Part shown: positions 17,649-26,140 of the stretch, one piece after another
How the letters are laid out: every line of letters begins with the position of its first letter
Position numbering within the stretch: position 1 is the first letter of the stretch
Assembly (NCBI GenBank): GCA_019057635.1
Contig: DXJL01000016.1
Span: 1 to 48,229 of the forward strand
From: Candidatus Heimdallarchaeota archaeon
GTDB lineage: Archaea > Asgardarchaeota > Heimdallarchaeia > Hodarchaeales > Hodarchaeaceae
Direction: 5' to 3'
Length of the DNA stretch: 48,229 nucleotides
Made by a program: the position numbers and the translations under genes
Notes under the pieces: model-generated
What the model saw: only the letters and a program-made list of their open reading frames with translations
The model's database searches: none
Told to the model about the DNA's origin: nothing

Positions 17649-18701
17649 ATGAGTCAAGAGCGTATCCAAATTGTGTTAATGAGGATTATCGAGGGGTTTT
17701 CAGATTATTTTGTGTCTCACTTAGAAGAAACTTACAATAAATCTCCAGGTAATATAGAAGTAAAAAATATTACTGTAGAAAAGAAATTAGGTTCGACTGG
17801 CATACATATTGTCAGAGTTGCTCTCGATTCTGATGTAGGTTCTGATGATGCGAGCATTGCTGTAAAAATATATGATAAGTCAGAACAAGCTCTTGAGGTT
17901 GTCAAACGTATCAATATGTTGGAGAAACGCCTATTTGATTATGCAAAGATGGGAATAGCATCTGCATCAGTTATTTTCTTTTCAGGGAGTGTAATTATTA
18001 TGGAAGGAATTCAGGGTGATGTTTTTCGCGAATCCAAAATTCCTAAACCACAAAAATATCGCTATGCGGGCCGAGGATTGGCGGCATTCCATGGTGTGCA
18101 GAAAAATCGTGTCTGGTTTGATAAATATAAGCTATTATTAGCGCGCAGCCTTGAATCCGCACCCTTTTCTGTTGAAAATAAATTACAACTACAAAAAAGT
18201 TTTAACCGTGTTCTTCCTTTAGCTGAACAAGCATCACAACATTCTGGTTGTCCTAGCTTTGGTGATTTTCATCCTGGTAATCTAATCTTTGATATTCGAG
18301 TTGGGAGGAATCCAATGATTCAAACCCATATCATCGATCCTGAGTTTCTAGACATTTCTTCTGAGCATGATCGGTTGGAAGATATCTGTAACTTCTTTGC
18401 TGTAGAAGCAGTAGATCAGTACAGAATGGACAAGACGTTAACTAAGCTTGTAATGAATATTAAGTCATTCTTAGCAGGTTATAACGAAATTCTCGCCCAT
18501 AATCAATCTAGCTTTACCGATTATTATTCTAAGAACTATATCCCCATCAACTTCCACCTAGCATTAATGATCTTGATGAGTATATTGAATATTCAACACA
18601 TGGAGGATATATTTGGTGGTGAGGCAGGTATTCAAAGAGAAATTGCATTACGAAGTAATTTAATTGAAAAATTACTTGAAGACAACTCTTTTCCAGATTA
18701 A
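17649..18701 (+). CDS. Protein-kinase-fold phosphotransferase (APH/choline-kinase type)
   Basis: A 350-residue kinase-fold enzyme. ATP-binding Lys73 sits in IAVKIYDK. The catalytic loop is GDFHPGNLIF with Asp206 and Asn211, and the metal-binding Asp230 lies in HIIDPEF, the DFG equivalent. The GDFHPGN form is that of aminoglycoside/choline-kinase-like phosphotransferases rather than Ser/Thr protein kinases. Substrate unknown: small molecule, lipid head group or protein are all possible. The stop is 11 bases before the metallo-beta-lactamase gene, so the two form an operon; a phosphorylation step coupled to a hydrolase is plausible. Confidence 0.8.
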   Translation: MSQERIQIVLMRIIEGFSDYFVSHLEETYNKSPGNIEVKNITVEKKLGSTGIHIVRVALDSDVGSDDASIAVKIYDKSEQALEVVKRINMLEKRLFDYAKMGIASASVIFFSGSVIIMEGIQGDVFRESKIPKPQKYRYAGRGLAAFHGVQKNRVWFDKYKLLLARSLESAPFSVENKLQLQKSFNRVLPLAEQASQHSGCPSFGDFHPGNLIFDIRVGRNPMIQTHIIDPEFLDISSEHDRLEDICNFFAVEAVDQYRMDKTLTKLVMNIKSFLAGYNEILAHNQSSFTDYYSKNYIPINFHLALMILMSILNIQHMEDIFGGEAGIQREIALRSNLIEKLLEDNSFPD

Positions 18702-18712
18702 GGGGAATCCTT

Positions 18713-19399
18713 ATGGAACATCAAGTTCTTTATTCTATTGCAGGAATTGCTACGACTATTCTTGTAACTGATGAGGATTTCTTATTATTTTTAGATATAG
18801 GAGATGGGATACTTCGCGATATAGTGGAGAATAAGAATGCATTCCCAATAAATAAGCCTGTTCACATCTTAATCTCTCATGGGCACTTTGATCATTGTGG
18901 AGGTTTGTACTCGTTTCTGGGTTTTTTACGCATGCTTGGTCATAGACAAGTTGTAAGTGTCTATTCACCAGAAGGGAGCAATGAAATTCAAACTATTATC
19001 GAATCCTTCCTTTCAGTGTATAAATCGTCACTCCCTTTTCCATTTGAAGAATTTAGACTATCTCATGGGGATAGGGTAACAATTACTGATCAGGTTGAGG
19101 TTGAAAGCTATCAAATGAAACATCAGGGGTCAATCATCGGAGTGGGAGCAATGTCACCAATTCCATCGTTGGGTTATGCAATCTACTTTAAGGGTGAAAA
19201 ATGGCTAGCATTTACTGGTGATACAGGGTATCATAAAAATACTGAATTACTTGTTGATAATGCATCCTTCGCTTATATTGAAGCAACTAACAAAAATGGA
19301 GAATCTAATTCTTATCATTTGACTCCAGACGAAGCACATAAACTAGGACGTTTGGCAAATAACTATCGCTTAATCCATAATAGATACGAATCTCGTTAG
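18713..19399 (+). CDS. Metallo-beta-lactamase-fold hydrolase (RNase Z-like)
   Basis: A 228-residue MBL-fold hydrolase. The metal motif HxHxDH is complete (His56, His58, Asp60, His61 in SHGHFDH), the bridging Asp170 lies in FTGDTGY, and His137 and the late His222 (RLIHNRY) provide the remaining ligands. The ending EATNKNGESNSYHLTPDEAH with IHNRY resembles the RNase Z/ElaC branch, but at 228 residues it lacks the exosite arm in any recognisable form. It could therefore act on RNA, a cyclic nucleotide or another phosphodiester. Co-transcribed with the kinase-fold gene. Confidence 0.8.
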   Translation: MEHQVLYSIAGIATTILVTDEDFLLFLDIGDGILRDIVENKNAFPINKPVHILISHGHFDHCGGLYSFLGFLRMLGHRQVVSVYSPEGSNEIQTIIESFLSVYKSSLPFPFEEFRLSHGDRVTITDQVEVESYQMKHQGSIIGVGAMSPIPSLGYAIYFKGEKWLAFTGDTGYHKNTELLVDNASFAYIEATNKNGESNSYHLTPDEAHKLGRLANNYRLIHNRYESR

Positions 19400-19570
19400 T
19401 TAGAACATTTATATCAGTGATATTTAGTACAAATTCACCAATAGAGTTGAAATAGGAAGTTCACCACATAAAAAAACATCAACCCCATACTGATATTCTT
19501 AGCCAGAGAATAGATATTGTTAAAAAAATACTCTTTCAAAATTTAAGCGTTAGTAGTTGTTGGAATTAGA

Positions 19571-20563
19571 GTGCTATCTAGAACTTTCTTAAAAGAAGTA
19601 GAAACAATTCATAATGATACTCATAGTGGAGCCGCTAAGATCGCGGAAAGCTGCTTAATTGCTTTGAAACAAGAGTGTCTGACAACAAGGAATCAAATGT
19701 CCCGATCCTTTTTGAAAACAGCAATTCAGCTCCTTCTCGACACACATCCAATGGCTACAATCGAAAACGCACTTTTACCAATATACGTCCGTCTTGTGCA
19801 ACTTATAGACTCCCCTCATTTAGAGAATGGTGATCCAAAACCAGCTATAGAAATGATCTTCGCAACCAGACGCGAACAATTACGAATTGGTGAAAAACAG
19901 ACACGGGAGACACTGGTTAATACATTGAAACAATTTAAATCAATTTTAACATTCTCTCATTCATCTACTGTTATAAAAGCCCTTTTACAATTAGCACGTG
20001 AAGGATTTACAGATAAGGTTATTTATATTTTAGAATCACGACCCTTGAAGGAAGGAGAACGAACAGCCTATTCCTTAGCTAATGCGGGCTTTAAAAATGT
20101 CGTTCTTGGAATTGATTTAGCGATTCATGAATTCGCTCAACATGCAGAAGCAGCAGTATTTGGTGCTGATATGATACGAGTGAATGGAAAAATCCTAAAC
20201 AAAATTGGATCCGTAACAATAGCAAAGCTATTTCGTGAACTAGGAAAAGAAGTTATTGTTGCAGCGTCAATGGCGAAAATCTGTTTGCGAGGAATTATTG
20301 AAAAGGATCATGGGTGGCATCCAGTTATCCCCCAACGTAATCCTAAAGAAATTTCAAATATCATACATCCAAACTTAACCACTTGGAACAAATATTTCGA
20401 AGTGGTTTCACCTAAACTAATCACGCTTTTAATAATGGACAAAGAGATATTTAAAACACCAATTGAGCAACATTTACCCACATTTATTGAAACTAGTGCA
20501 TTAGCAGATCAAATTGAGAAATTGCGGATTATTTGGAACGAAGTAGATTTCACAATGGTGTGA
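19571..20563 (+). CDS. eIF2B-family protein (alpha/beta/delta-like)
   Basis: A 330-residue member of the IF-2B/aIF-2B family, which includes eIF2B regulatory subunits, ribose-1,5-bisphosphate isomerase and methylthioribose-1-phosphate isomerase. The C-terminal Rossmann-like half shows LTFSHSSTVIKALL, VIYILESRPL, GADMIRVNGKILNKIGS and VAASMAKI. In the isomerases the first motif carries a catalytic Cys (TxCxS/THC type); here it is Ser, as in eIF2B, so a translation-related regulatory role is more likely than isomerisation. The start is the GTG at 19571. Stands alone; converges on the gene at 20604. Confidence 0.8.
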   Translation: MLSRTFLKEVETIHNDTHSGAAKIAESCLIALKQECLTTRNQMSRSFLKTAIQLLLDTHPMATIENALLPIYVRLVQLIDSPHLENGDPKPAIEMIFATRREQLRIGEKQTRETLVNTLKQFKSILTFSHSSTVIKALLQLAREGFTDKVIYILESRPLKEGERTAYSLANAGFKNVVLGIDLAIHEFAQHAEAAVFGADMIRVNGKILNKIGSVTIAKLFRELGKEVIVAASMAKICLRGIIEKDHGWHPVIPQRNPKEISNIIHPNLTTWNKYFEVVSPKLITLLIMDKEIFKTPIEQHLPTFIETSALADQIEKLRIIWNEVDFTMV

Positions 20564-20603
20564 ATTGATAGATTAAAAAAATAAACACTTCGTATGATAT
20601 TTA

Positions 20604-21302
20604 TTACCAAGGTTTCACTAATTCTGGCTGAATGGTTGGGAGCTCGAAAGTGAGAGCTGCACGAAATGGTTCAGTTCTCTTAGCTTTGCGAATATTTGTG
20701 ATTTCACCACTAGTAATTCTAATTTTGACACTTTCTTCTAAAGCTGGCTTGTACGCAGAATCAAATATTAGTAGCCATGTAGAATTATTGCTCTCATTCC
20801 AAGCGACTACATTAATCTCATCTTTTTCACGATCGTCGATTAAATCAAGTATATGGTAAAAACCTTTGAATTGTTCAATTTCTTTAGGGTCTTCACTTGT
20901 TGACAATACTATGGGAACTTTTTTCAGTAACCTTTTAGGAACCCCTTTTTTAGAGTCATCTACTCCCCGATTTGTTAATTTTCTCTTAAAGATTCCCTGA
21001 ATTTTTATTTCACTATCAACTAAATCTCGACGTAGCCTTGTTAAAACAAATAAACGATATACCGAACGATCTACTTCCTCTAGCTTACTAAAATTCTTTA
21101 CTAGAAATTTTAAAATATTAATTGCTAACTCACGCTGTTCGTGCGAGTAAAGATCATTCGCATAGGCATGCATAGAAGAAATTAATCCTTCTATCATTTC
21201 TGAATTCCTTTTAATTAATAAAGCTGATTCATTTTGTTGACCAGTTGCTATTAAGGCAACAGATAACCCTAGTATTTGAGTAGAAGAAAGTTCTGGATCC
21301 AT
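20604..21302 (-). CDS. C-terminal piece of a PIN-TPR gene (cut off by an in-frame TGA)
   Basis: The 232 residues from the ATG at 21302 begin inside a TPR repeat and have no start context, so this is not an independent gene. Reading upstream in the same frame, codons continue without interruption through LYLLLGKYERALELFN to a TGA at 21363-21365, and then into the PIN gene. The C-terminal ~100 residues look beta-rich (INVVAWNES, STWLLIFDSA) and may be a separate domain. TPR-type helices are seen around ILGLSVALIATGQ and LAINILKFLVKNFSKL. The piece would only be made by readthrough, reinitiation or after repair of an assembly error. Confidence 0.7.
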   Translation of the reverse strand: MDPELSSTQILGLSVALIATGQQNESALLIKRNSEMIEGLISSMHAYANDLYSHEQRELAINILKFLVKNFSKLEEVDRSVYRLFVLTRLRRDLVDSEIKIQGIFKRKLTNRGVDDSKKGVPKRLLKKVPIVLSTSEDPKEIEQFKGFYHILDLIDDREKDEINVVAWNESNNSTWLLIFDSAYKPALEESVKIRITSGEITNIRKAKRTEPFRAALTFELPTIQPELVKPW

Positions 21303-21362
21303 TTGAGGAACGGCATTAAAAAGTTCTAATGCTCGTTCATACTTCCCTAACAGTAAATATAG

Positions 21363-22424
21363 TCAACCTTGTAAAGCTATTAAATTTTCAATTGCCTCTC
21401 TCCCAACAGCAATGTAGTTCATATATACTCGACAAGCTTCAGCGTGTACCAATGCTTCTACAATTTGATTACGTGATATTCTATAATATAATAACCAACT
21501 ATGGTGTTCGAACAATTCAGATCTAAGCATTCTCTCTACTATAACGCGTTGTTCTAGCCCATCAATAGAATATATTAATTCGGAGCTTTTTGCTAGAATT
21601 TCAAGAAGTACTTCTTCTGCTTTGTGAATATGAAAGGTTTCTCGGGTTCCACGGGCTTTTATCACCAATTGCTGAGCAATAATTAAACCATCCTCAGGAG
21701 TTAACACTTCGGGTTCATGTTTTGGGGCGATTGCGACAATTTCTTTTTCGATTTCTGCTAGACTACTGTCGGCCCCTACTTCAGCGGCTGATCTGACAAA
21801 TCTCGCAGTATCGGTTAAATCATCAATTAGCATTGCTACATCAATATATCGACGAGTTTTCTTTTTATAACTCCATGATGCGCGAAAAACTCTTTCAACA
21901 GTCTGATCCAGAATTTTACGCATTTTTACGTCAGATACGGATGCTGCTAAGATTGACACAAACGAACCACATGATAAATGATCAATCCCTTTGAATACTT
22001 TGTTTTCTTTAATTATCCTAGCGACACCTTCATCATCAGAGACTAACGCTACCTTGTTGTTGTCTTTCAAGCTAAATTTTTTAGCTAATATTACAACATC
22101 GATATCTGCAGGATCGCCTTTTACACGTACCATCCGTTCTTGAACAGCATACTCTGCTGTTCGATTCCACAATTTCGAGGACCTTTTAACAGGTTCCATA
22201 CGTATAAACTTTGGTATAAGTCGTCGTAATTGCCGGAATCGTCCAGGAATATCTGATTTCGGGATTTCATTAGGTACCATTATCTCCATCCCTACAGATT
22301 GCCCAATTTTTTGAAGATTTGGCATTAAGGAATCAGATACACCTGCATTCAACAAGGAAATGAAAAAGTTCGTGTCAAGAACTACAACATCAAATACTGA
22401 TTCAGACACAGAGAGAAACTCCAA
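21363..22424 (-). CDS. PIN-domain ribonuclease with TPR region, N-terminal piece of the interrupted gene
   Basis: 353 residues before the TGA. Residues 1-150 are a PIN nuclease domain: Asp17 in VVLDTNFF, acidic cluster GDPADID (Asp104, Asp107, Asp109) and Asp130 in LVSDDEGV, the pattern of a metal-dependent RNase (VapC/Nob1-like). The remaining ~200 residues are helical and TPR-like. The track start is TTG (22424), but GGAG at 22423 lies eight bases before a GTG at 22409, so the shorter form may be used. The gene follows tRNA-Cys by about 75 bases on the same strand. Together with the downstream piece it forms one ~605-codon frame with a single stop; role in RNA processing or decay is inferred from the PIN motif. 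Confidence 0.8.
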   Translation of the reverse strand: MEFLSVSESVFDVVVLDTNFFISLLNAGVSDSLMPNLQKIGQSVGMEIMVPNEIPKSDIPGRFRQLRRLIPKFIRMEPVKRSSKLWNRTAEYAVQERMVRVKGDPADIDVVILAKKFSLKDNNKVALVSDDEGVARIIKENKVFKGIDHLSCGSFVSILAASVSDVKMRKILDQTVERVFRASWSYKKKTRRYIDVAMLIDDLTDTARFVRSAAEVGADSSLAEIEKEIVAIAPKHEPEVLTPEDGLIIAQQLVIKARGTRETFHIHKAEEVLLEILAKSSELIYSIDGLEQRVIVERMLRSELFEHHSWLLYYRISRNQIVEALVHAEACRVYMNYIAVGREAIENLIALQG

Positions 22425-22499
22425 GGATAAGTATTATTCAAGAATTGATCTGGTATTTATTAATGGTAAGTATGTTATTCAGGGGTTAAAAGTAAGTAG

Positions 22500-22601
22500 A
22501 GCGGAGGGCGTGATTCGAACACGCGTAATACAGCTTTGCAGGCTGCTCCATAGCCACTACAAGCACTTCATGACAAATGAAGAACCCTTTGGTACCTCCG
22601 C
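22500..22601 (-). tRNA. tRNA-Cys (GCA) with probable D-loop intron
   Basis: Read on the minus strand. The acceptor stem GCGGAGG/CCTCCGC pairs perfectly (22595-22601 with 22501-22507). The discriminator at 22500 is U, as in all tRNA-Cys. The T-arm GCGTG-TTCGAAT-CACGC is perfect and the anticodon arm is GCAGC-CTGCAAA-GCTGT with anticodon GCA. The D-arm has CCA/TGG as stem, but the loop is ~39 bases instead of 8-11; removing ~30 bases (22557-22586) leaves AAGTGGCTA, a normal D-loop with the GG pair. The insert contains the perfect hairpin CTTCAT-TTGTC-ATGAAG. CCA is not encoded. Identity is very secure; the intron is inferred. Confidence 0.9.
22557..22586 (-). other. Candidate 30-base tRNA-Cys intron in the D-loop
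   Basis: Boundaries are set by restoring a canonical D-loop and are ambiguous by one G. A clean bulge-helix-bulge motif could not be resolved by eye, although a 6-bp hairpin occupies the centre. Archaeal tRNA introns at non-canonical positions including the D-loop are known. Confidence 0.5.
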
Positions 22602-22911
22602 ATAAAGTCAACAACCTTAATGACAATAATTCAGTAAAACTAGATAAATTAAAATTATTTCGTTTTAGCAAATTCTAAGTAATACTCTGATAATGGTTTT
22701 TTTTTTGCGTTGAAATGGAGTAGGCGTTTCCCCAATCCAAGTAAAAACAAAAGATATTCAAAACACGTTTTATTTTTCCTCCTTTTCAAACAAAATTTTA
22801 AGAAATACGTCTATTAGGGAACAATGTTGAACAGAGATTCGGATTTAAGATTAAGACATTTCAAAATGTTTTTAGAGGAAGCACTTATTTTTCATGTTAG
22901 AAGGATTATTT
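22602..22911. other. Intergenic region between tRNA-Cys and the gelsolin-like gene
   Basis: About 310 AT-rich bases carrying the divergent promoters. On the minus strand an AT-rich TATA-like stretch lies about 45 bases before the tRNA. A short perfect repeat ACATTT-CA-AAATGT is at 22856-22869, 40 bases before the gelsolin-like start. No coding sequence seen. Confidence 0.4.
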
Positions 22912-23742
22912 ATGATTGAAAGCAAATTTCACGTATACATCCCAAGCATGGATGGTGAATATATTCCTGTTAAGTTTACCTCTCGTGCTGAAGATCTAAA
23001 AGAAACTGAAGTGTTAATTTTTCTTGATGAGGATAACAGACAAATCTATATTTGGACAGGAGAAAATTCATCTGTTAGAAAACGCTTTATCTCTAGTCAA
23101 ATAGCACGACAAATGCGTCTTGAAAAAGGAATGACCCATAGAATTTCTACTGAAGATCAAGGAAACGAGACGATAAAATTCAAAGATTTTATTATACGGC
23201 TAGAAGCGTCACCTGTGCCCCCTGGTTCGTTACTAGACGTAACACCTGCAGTACAAGCCGCATCTATAAACGAACTAGCCCCTCCCCCTAAAACAGCACG
23301 ACCCATGAAAGCTAAGATATCTACGGATGAAAGTAAGGTAGAAAAAGTAATAAAACCTGTTTCTCCTCCTCCTCCACCAATTTCAAAAACCAAACTGAAA
23401 GAAAAACCTGAAACTTTAATCTTATATTTTGCTGCAGATGAGGTTTCAGAAGTGACAAATTCGAAAGCAAAACTTCTGTACCCCGCATCTAAATCTGAAA
23501 CAACTCTCACGATGCTTCATGCATCATCTGCTGCCACCGAAGGAAAAATCGTATTGTATTCCATTAAAAGAAATACAAAAACTGCTACTTGCAAAACAGC
23601 GACACCAATATTTGTGATTTATTTATCCCCAAACATGAACTCCGTGCACGCTCTTGATGATCTGGAAATTCCAATCACTGCAGGTTACTCTATCTATTAC
23701 ACATGTCCTGGAAACACTTTCTTGGGAATTAACCTCGAGTAA
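22912..23742 (+). CDS. Gelsolin-like domain protein with proline-rich linker
   Basis: 276 residues from the ATG at 22912, preferred over the ATG at 22894 because AAGGA lies six bases upstream. Residues ~33-90 read as one gelsolin/villin repeat: EVLIFLDEDNRQIYIWTG, then NSSVRKRFISSQIARQM, the standard 'strand - I(Y/V)(V/I)W.G - basic helix' pattern that binds actin and Ca2+. Residues ~100-160 are a Pro/Ala/Lys-rich linker with five prolines in a row (152-156), the kind of tract bound by profilin. Residues ~165-276 form a second, unrecognised beta-rich domain. Single and double gelsolin proteins that control actin are known from Asgard archaea. Followed by a T9 tract at 23776. Confidence 0.75.
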   Translation: MIESKFHVYIPSMDGEYIPVKFTSRAEDLKETEVLIFLDEDNRQIYIWTGENSSVRKRFISSQIARQMRLEKGMTHRISTEDQGNETIKFKDFIIRLEASPVPPGSLLDVTPAVQAASINELAPPPKTARPMKAKISTDESKVEKVIKPVSPPPPPISKTKLKEKPETLILYFAADEVSEVTNSKAKLLYPASKSETTLTMLHASSAATEGKIVLYSIKRNTKTATCKTATPIFVIYLSPNMNSVHALDDLEIPITAGYSIYYTCPGNTFLGINLE

Positions 23743-23775
23743 CGATCTGATAAGCATAATTTTTGTGCTTTCGTC

Positions 23776-23784
23776 TTTTTTTTT
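23776..23784 (+). terminator. T9 terminator after the gelsolin-like gene
   Basis: A run of nine T starts 34 bases after the stop and separates this gene from the HMG-CoA reductase gene, which then needs its own promoter. Confidence 0.5.
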
Positions 23785-23880
23785 ACTCAATTACTTTTCC
23801 ATTTTCGTACTAATTCCCTCTTTCCTTTTCACAATGAAAACAATTTTAACACTCTTTTCTCCTCATCTTTTAACCTCAAC

Positions 23881-23886
23881 AAGGTG
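23881..23886 (+). promoter_or_regulatory. Shine-Dalgarno that sets the HMG-CoA reductase start
   Basis: AAGGTG lies seven bases before the ATG at 23894. It supports this start over frames extending back to 23654, whose extra residues are hydrophobic noise overlapping the previous gene and its terminator. Confidence 0.6.
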
Positions 23887-23893
23887 TTTTTTA

Positions 23894-25207
23894 ATGAGTG
23901 ATCATAAATTCAATTCTCGTTTAACAGGTTTCTTTAGAATGTCGATGTCAGATAGACAAAAAAAGATAAAGGAACGATGTCAGCTAAGTCAAGAAGATTT
24001 AGATTATTTAGTCGAATCTTCGACTACATTAGAAAAGGCAGGCCAGGGTTTTTATATTGAAAATACGATCGGAGTACAACAAATTCCTCTGGGAATAGCC
24101 ACTAACTTTACTATCAACGGTGAAGATGTTCTTGTTCCAATGTCAGTAGAAGAGGCTTCTGTGGTAGCTGCTGCATCCAATTCAGCAAAAGTGACTCGTG
24201 CTGCAGGTGGATTTTCAACAAGCAGTACTCCGCCAATAATGATTGGCCAAATCCAGATTATTAATGTACCAAATCCATTTTTTGTTCGTGAACTGTTTTT
24301 AGAGCACGAAGAAGAAATTATCAATATAGCAAATGAACAAGATCCAATTTTGGTGAAATTTGGAGGGGGATGTAGAGGAATAAATGTAAAAGTCCTTATG
24401 AATACAATTACTGAGCCTATGGTCATTTTAGAACTGTTAGTCGATGTACGTGATGCGATGGGCGCTAATGCCGTAAATACTATGAACGAAGCTGTAGCGC
24501 CACTGTTGGAAAAATTATCTGGTGGTAGAGCTTTATTACGCATAATTTCTAATCTTGCAGTTCGAAGACTTGTTCGTGCAAAAGCTATTTTTAAGGCTGA
24601 AAAACTTAAGACTGAAAAATTTTCAGGTTCAGAGGTAATAAATGGAATTTTGAACGCTTATGCTTTTGCAGAGGCGGATCCATATAGGGCATCAACCCAT
24701 AATAAAGGGATAATGAATGGTATTGATGCTGTCGCGCTAGCAACAGCTCAAGATTGGCGAGCTATCGAAGCAGGGGTCCATACTTATGCAGCTATCAAAG
24801 AACCTGGGAAATATGTTTCACTTACAACTTGGGAGAAGAATGCTGAGGGCGATCTCGTGGGAACTATAGAAATCCCTCTAGCCGTGGGATTGGTAGGTGG
24901 AGTTGCGAAAATTCATCCTATTGCTCAAATTGCTTTTAAAATCATGAATCTTTCTATTCCTGGTGGAGCGCTAAAACTAGCTGAAATAATGGCATGTGTA
25001 GGATTAGCACAAAATTTTGGGGCGCTTCGAGCTTTGGCATCAGTTGGTATTCAAGCAGGTCATATGAAATTACATGCACGTAATCTTGCTGCATCTATGG
25101 GTGCAAAAGGTGAGATATTAGATAAGGTTATCGAAACTCTTACTGGCAGGGATTTAAAAGTTACGTATGACAATGTAAAATCAATCTATGAAGAATTAAA
25201 AAATTAG
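23894..25207 (+). CDS. Hydroxymethylglutaryl-CoA reductase, class II type
   Basis: 437 residues, the usual length of class II enzymes. Seen motifs: ENTIGVQQIPLGIATNF (56-72), EEASVVAAAS (86-95, holding the catalytic Glu), DAMGANAVNTMNE (187-199, cofactor/substrate site), HNKGIMNGIDA with Lys271, QDWRA with Asp287, and the C-terminal GHMKLHARN with the catalytic His. The enzyme links HMG-CoA and mevalonate; in archaea mevalonate feeds isoprenoid lipid synthesis, while many class II bacterial enzymes work in mevalonate breakdown with NAD. Here a biosynthetic role is the likely one. Most archaea have class I; class II is typical of bacteria and a few archaea, suggesting lateral origin. Motif EEAS replaces the usual EEPS. 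Confidence 0.95.
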   Translation: MSDHKFNSRLTGFFRMSMSDRQKKIKERCQLSQEDLDYLVESSTTLEKAGQGFYIENTIGVQQIPLGIATNFTINGEDVLVPMSVEEASVVAAASNSAKVTRAAGGFSTSSTPPIMIGQIQIINVPNPFFVRELFLEHEEEIINIANEQDPILVKFGGGCRGINVKVLMNTITEPMVILELLVDVRDAMGANAVNTMNEAVAPLLEKLSGGRALLRIISNLAVRRLVRAKAIFKAEKLKTEKFSGSEVINGILNAYAFAEADPYRASTHNKGIMNGIDAVALATAQDWRAIEAGVHTYAAIKEPGKYVSLTTWEKNAEGDLVGTIEIPLAVGLVGGVAKIHPIAQIAFKIMNLSIPGGALKLAEIMACVGLAQNFGALRALASVGIQAGHMKLHARNLAASMGAKGEILDKVIETLTGRDLKVTYDNVKSIYEELKN

Positions 25208-25239
25208 ATTAGGTATAAGGTTTCTTTTAGGATTGAAGG

Positions 25240-25911
25240 TTATTCCTTAGTATTATTAGAATAATCTTCATCCTCTTGTATTTCCCATTGATCAATACCA
25301 ATCATTCTCGATTGACACTCGAGATTCATCTTTGTTAAATTATTTAAAAAATTTGCGAGAATTCTTCCAGTAGCACCCCAGATGATTTCTCCTTCATAAT
25401 TAAAGAATGGAACATGAAAAAGTTTTCCTCCTTCATAGGGTACTGCTTCTGTCCAATATTGCTTAATATCGGATATTCTATTTAGTGCGACCTTCAAAAT
25501 ATACTCAATCTCATCAGAATTATGATTATTACAATTTATATCAAAATCCTCTGAAATATAACCCACGACTGGGGTGACAATGTACTGACTTACCGTGAAA
25601 ATATCATCTAATAATCCTAATATCTCCACATCTTCACATCCTATTTCCTCGTGAACTTCACGAATTGCAGTTTGAACTAAGTTTTCATCAAGAGTTTCAT
25701 CATATCTACCCCCAGGGAATGAAATTTCATTTTTATGATGAGATACTTTGTCTGTTCTCCGAGTAAAAAGTGTATACCACTCATTCTCATCTTGAAATAA
25801 CGGAATAAGAATAGATGCCCTTCTATATCCTTGAGGAACTTCGAGAACTTTGCGTGAATTATTTTGAAGGACAGTACGTATTTCTTGAAGACATTGTGGA
25901 AGTTTAAACAA
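25240..25911 (-). CDS. Nudix hydrolase, CoA-pyrophosphatase type
   Basis: A 223-residue Nudix enzyme. Before the box comes LFTRRTDKVSHHKNEISFPGG, close to the family signature of CoA diphosphatases (NudL/NUDT7). The box itself, GGRYDETLDENLVQTAIREV followed by HEEIGC, contains the REVxEE metal-binding core, with one residue more than usual between GG and the Glu. It would split CoA or a related dinucleotide into phosphorylated halves. The start is TTG at 25911 with GGAG eight bases upstream. It converges on the HMG-CoA reductase gene, a CoA-using enzyme, but the link is only positional. Confidence 0.85.
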   Translation of the reverse strand: MFKLPQCLQEIRTVLQNNSRKVLEVPQGYRRASILIPLFQDENEWYTLFTRRTDKVSHHKNEISFPGGRYDETLDENLVQTAIREVHEEIGCEDVEILGLLDDIFTVSQYIVTPVVGYISEDFDINCNNHNSDEIEYILKVALNRISDIKQYWTEAVPYEGGKLFHVPFFNYEGEIIWGATGRILANFLNNLTKMNLECQSRMIGIDQWEIQEDEDYSNNTKE

Positions 25912-26140
25912 ATAAATCTCCTATTTATAGCCATTGGGGGTTTATTTAAGACATTTTTTGGAATTTTCTGAAAATTGGACGGTTTTTCCTATCATGATAT
26001 TTCTCTCTTCATTCGATAGGTTTAGCTATGTATATAATTCAGAGATTTCTTGATTTGTACGATAAATCACCAGTTAAAAGCATACGAATATTCAATAAAA
26101 CTAACAAGCTGGAATTACCAGAAGTTAATGGTTATATATA

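Noticed and set aside
20604..21302. Separate gene for the TPR piece
   Set aside because: Its ATG falls in the middle of a TPR repeat and the frame continues upstream to the PIN gene.
23654..23893. 80-residue N-terminal extension of HMG-CoA reductase
   Set aside because: Overlaps the gelsolin-like gene end and its T9 tract; a good ribosome-binding site precedes 23894.
24052..24543. 163-codon frame opposite HMG-CoA reductase
   Set aside because: Antisense shadow of a well-conserved enzyme.
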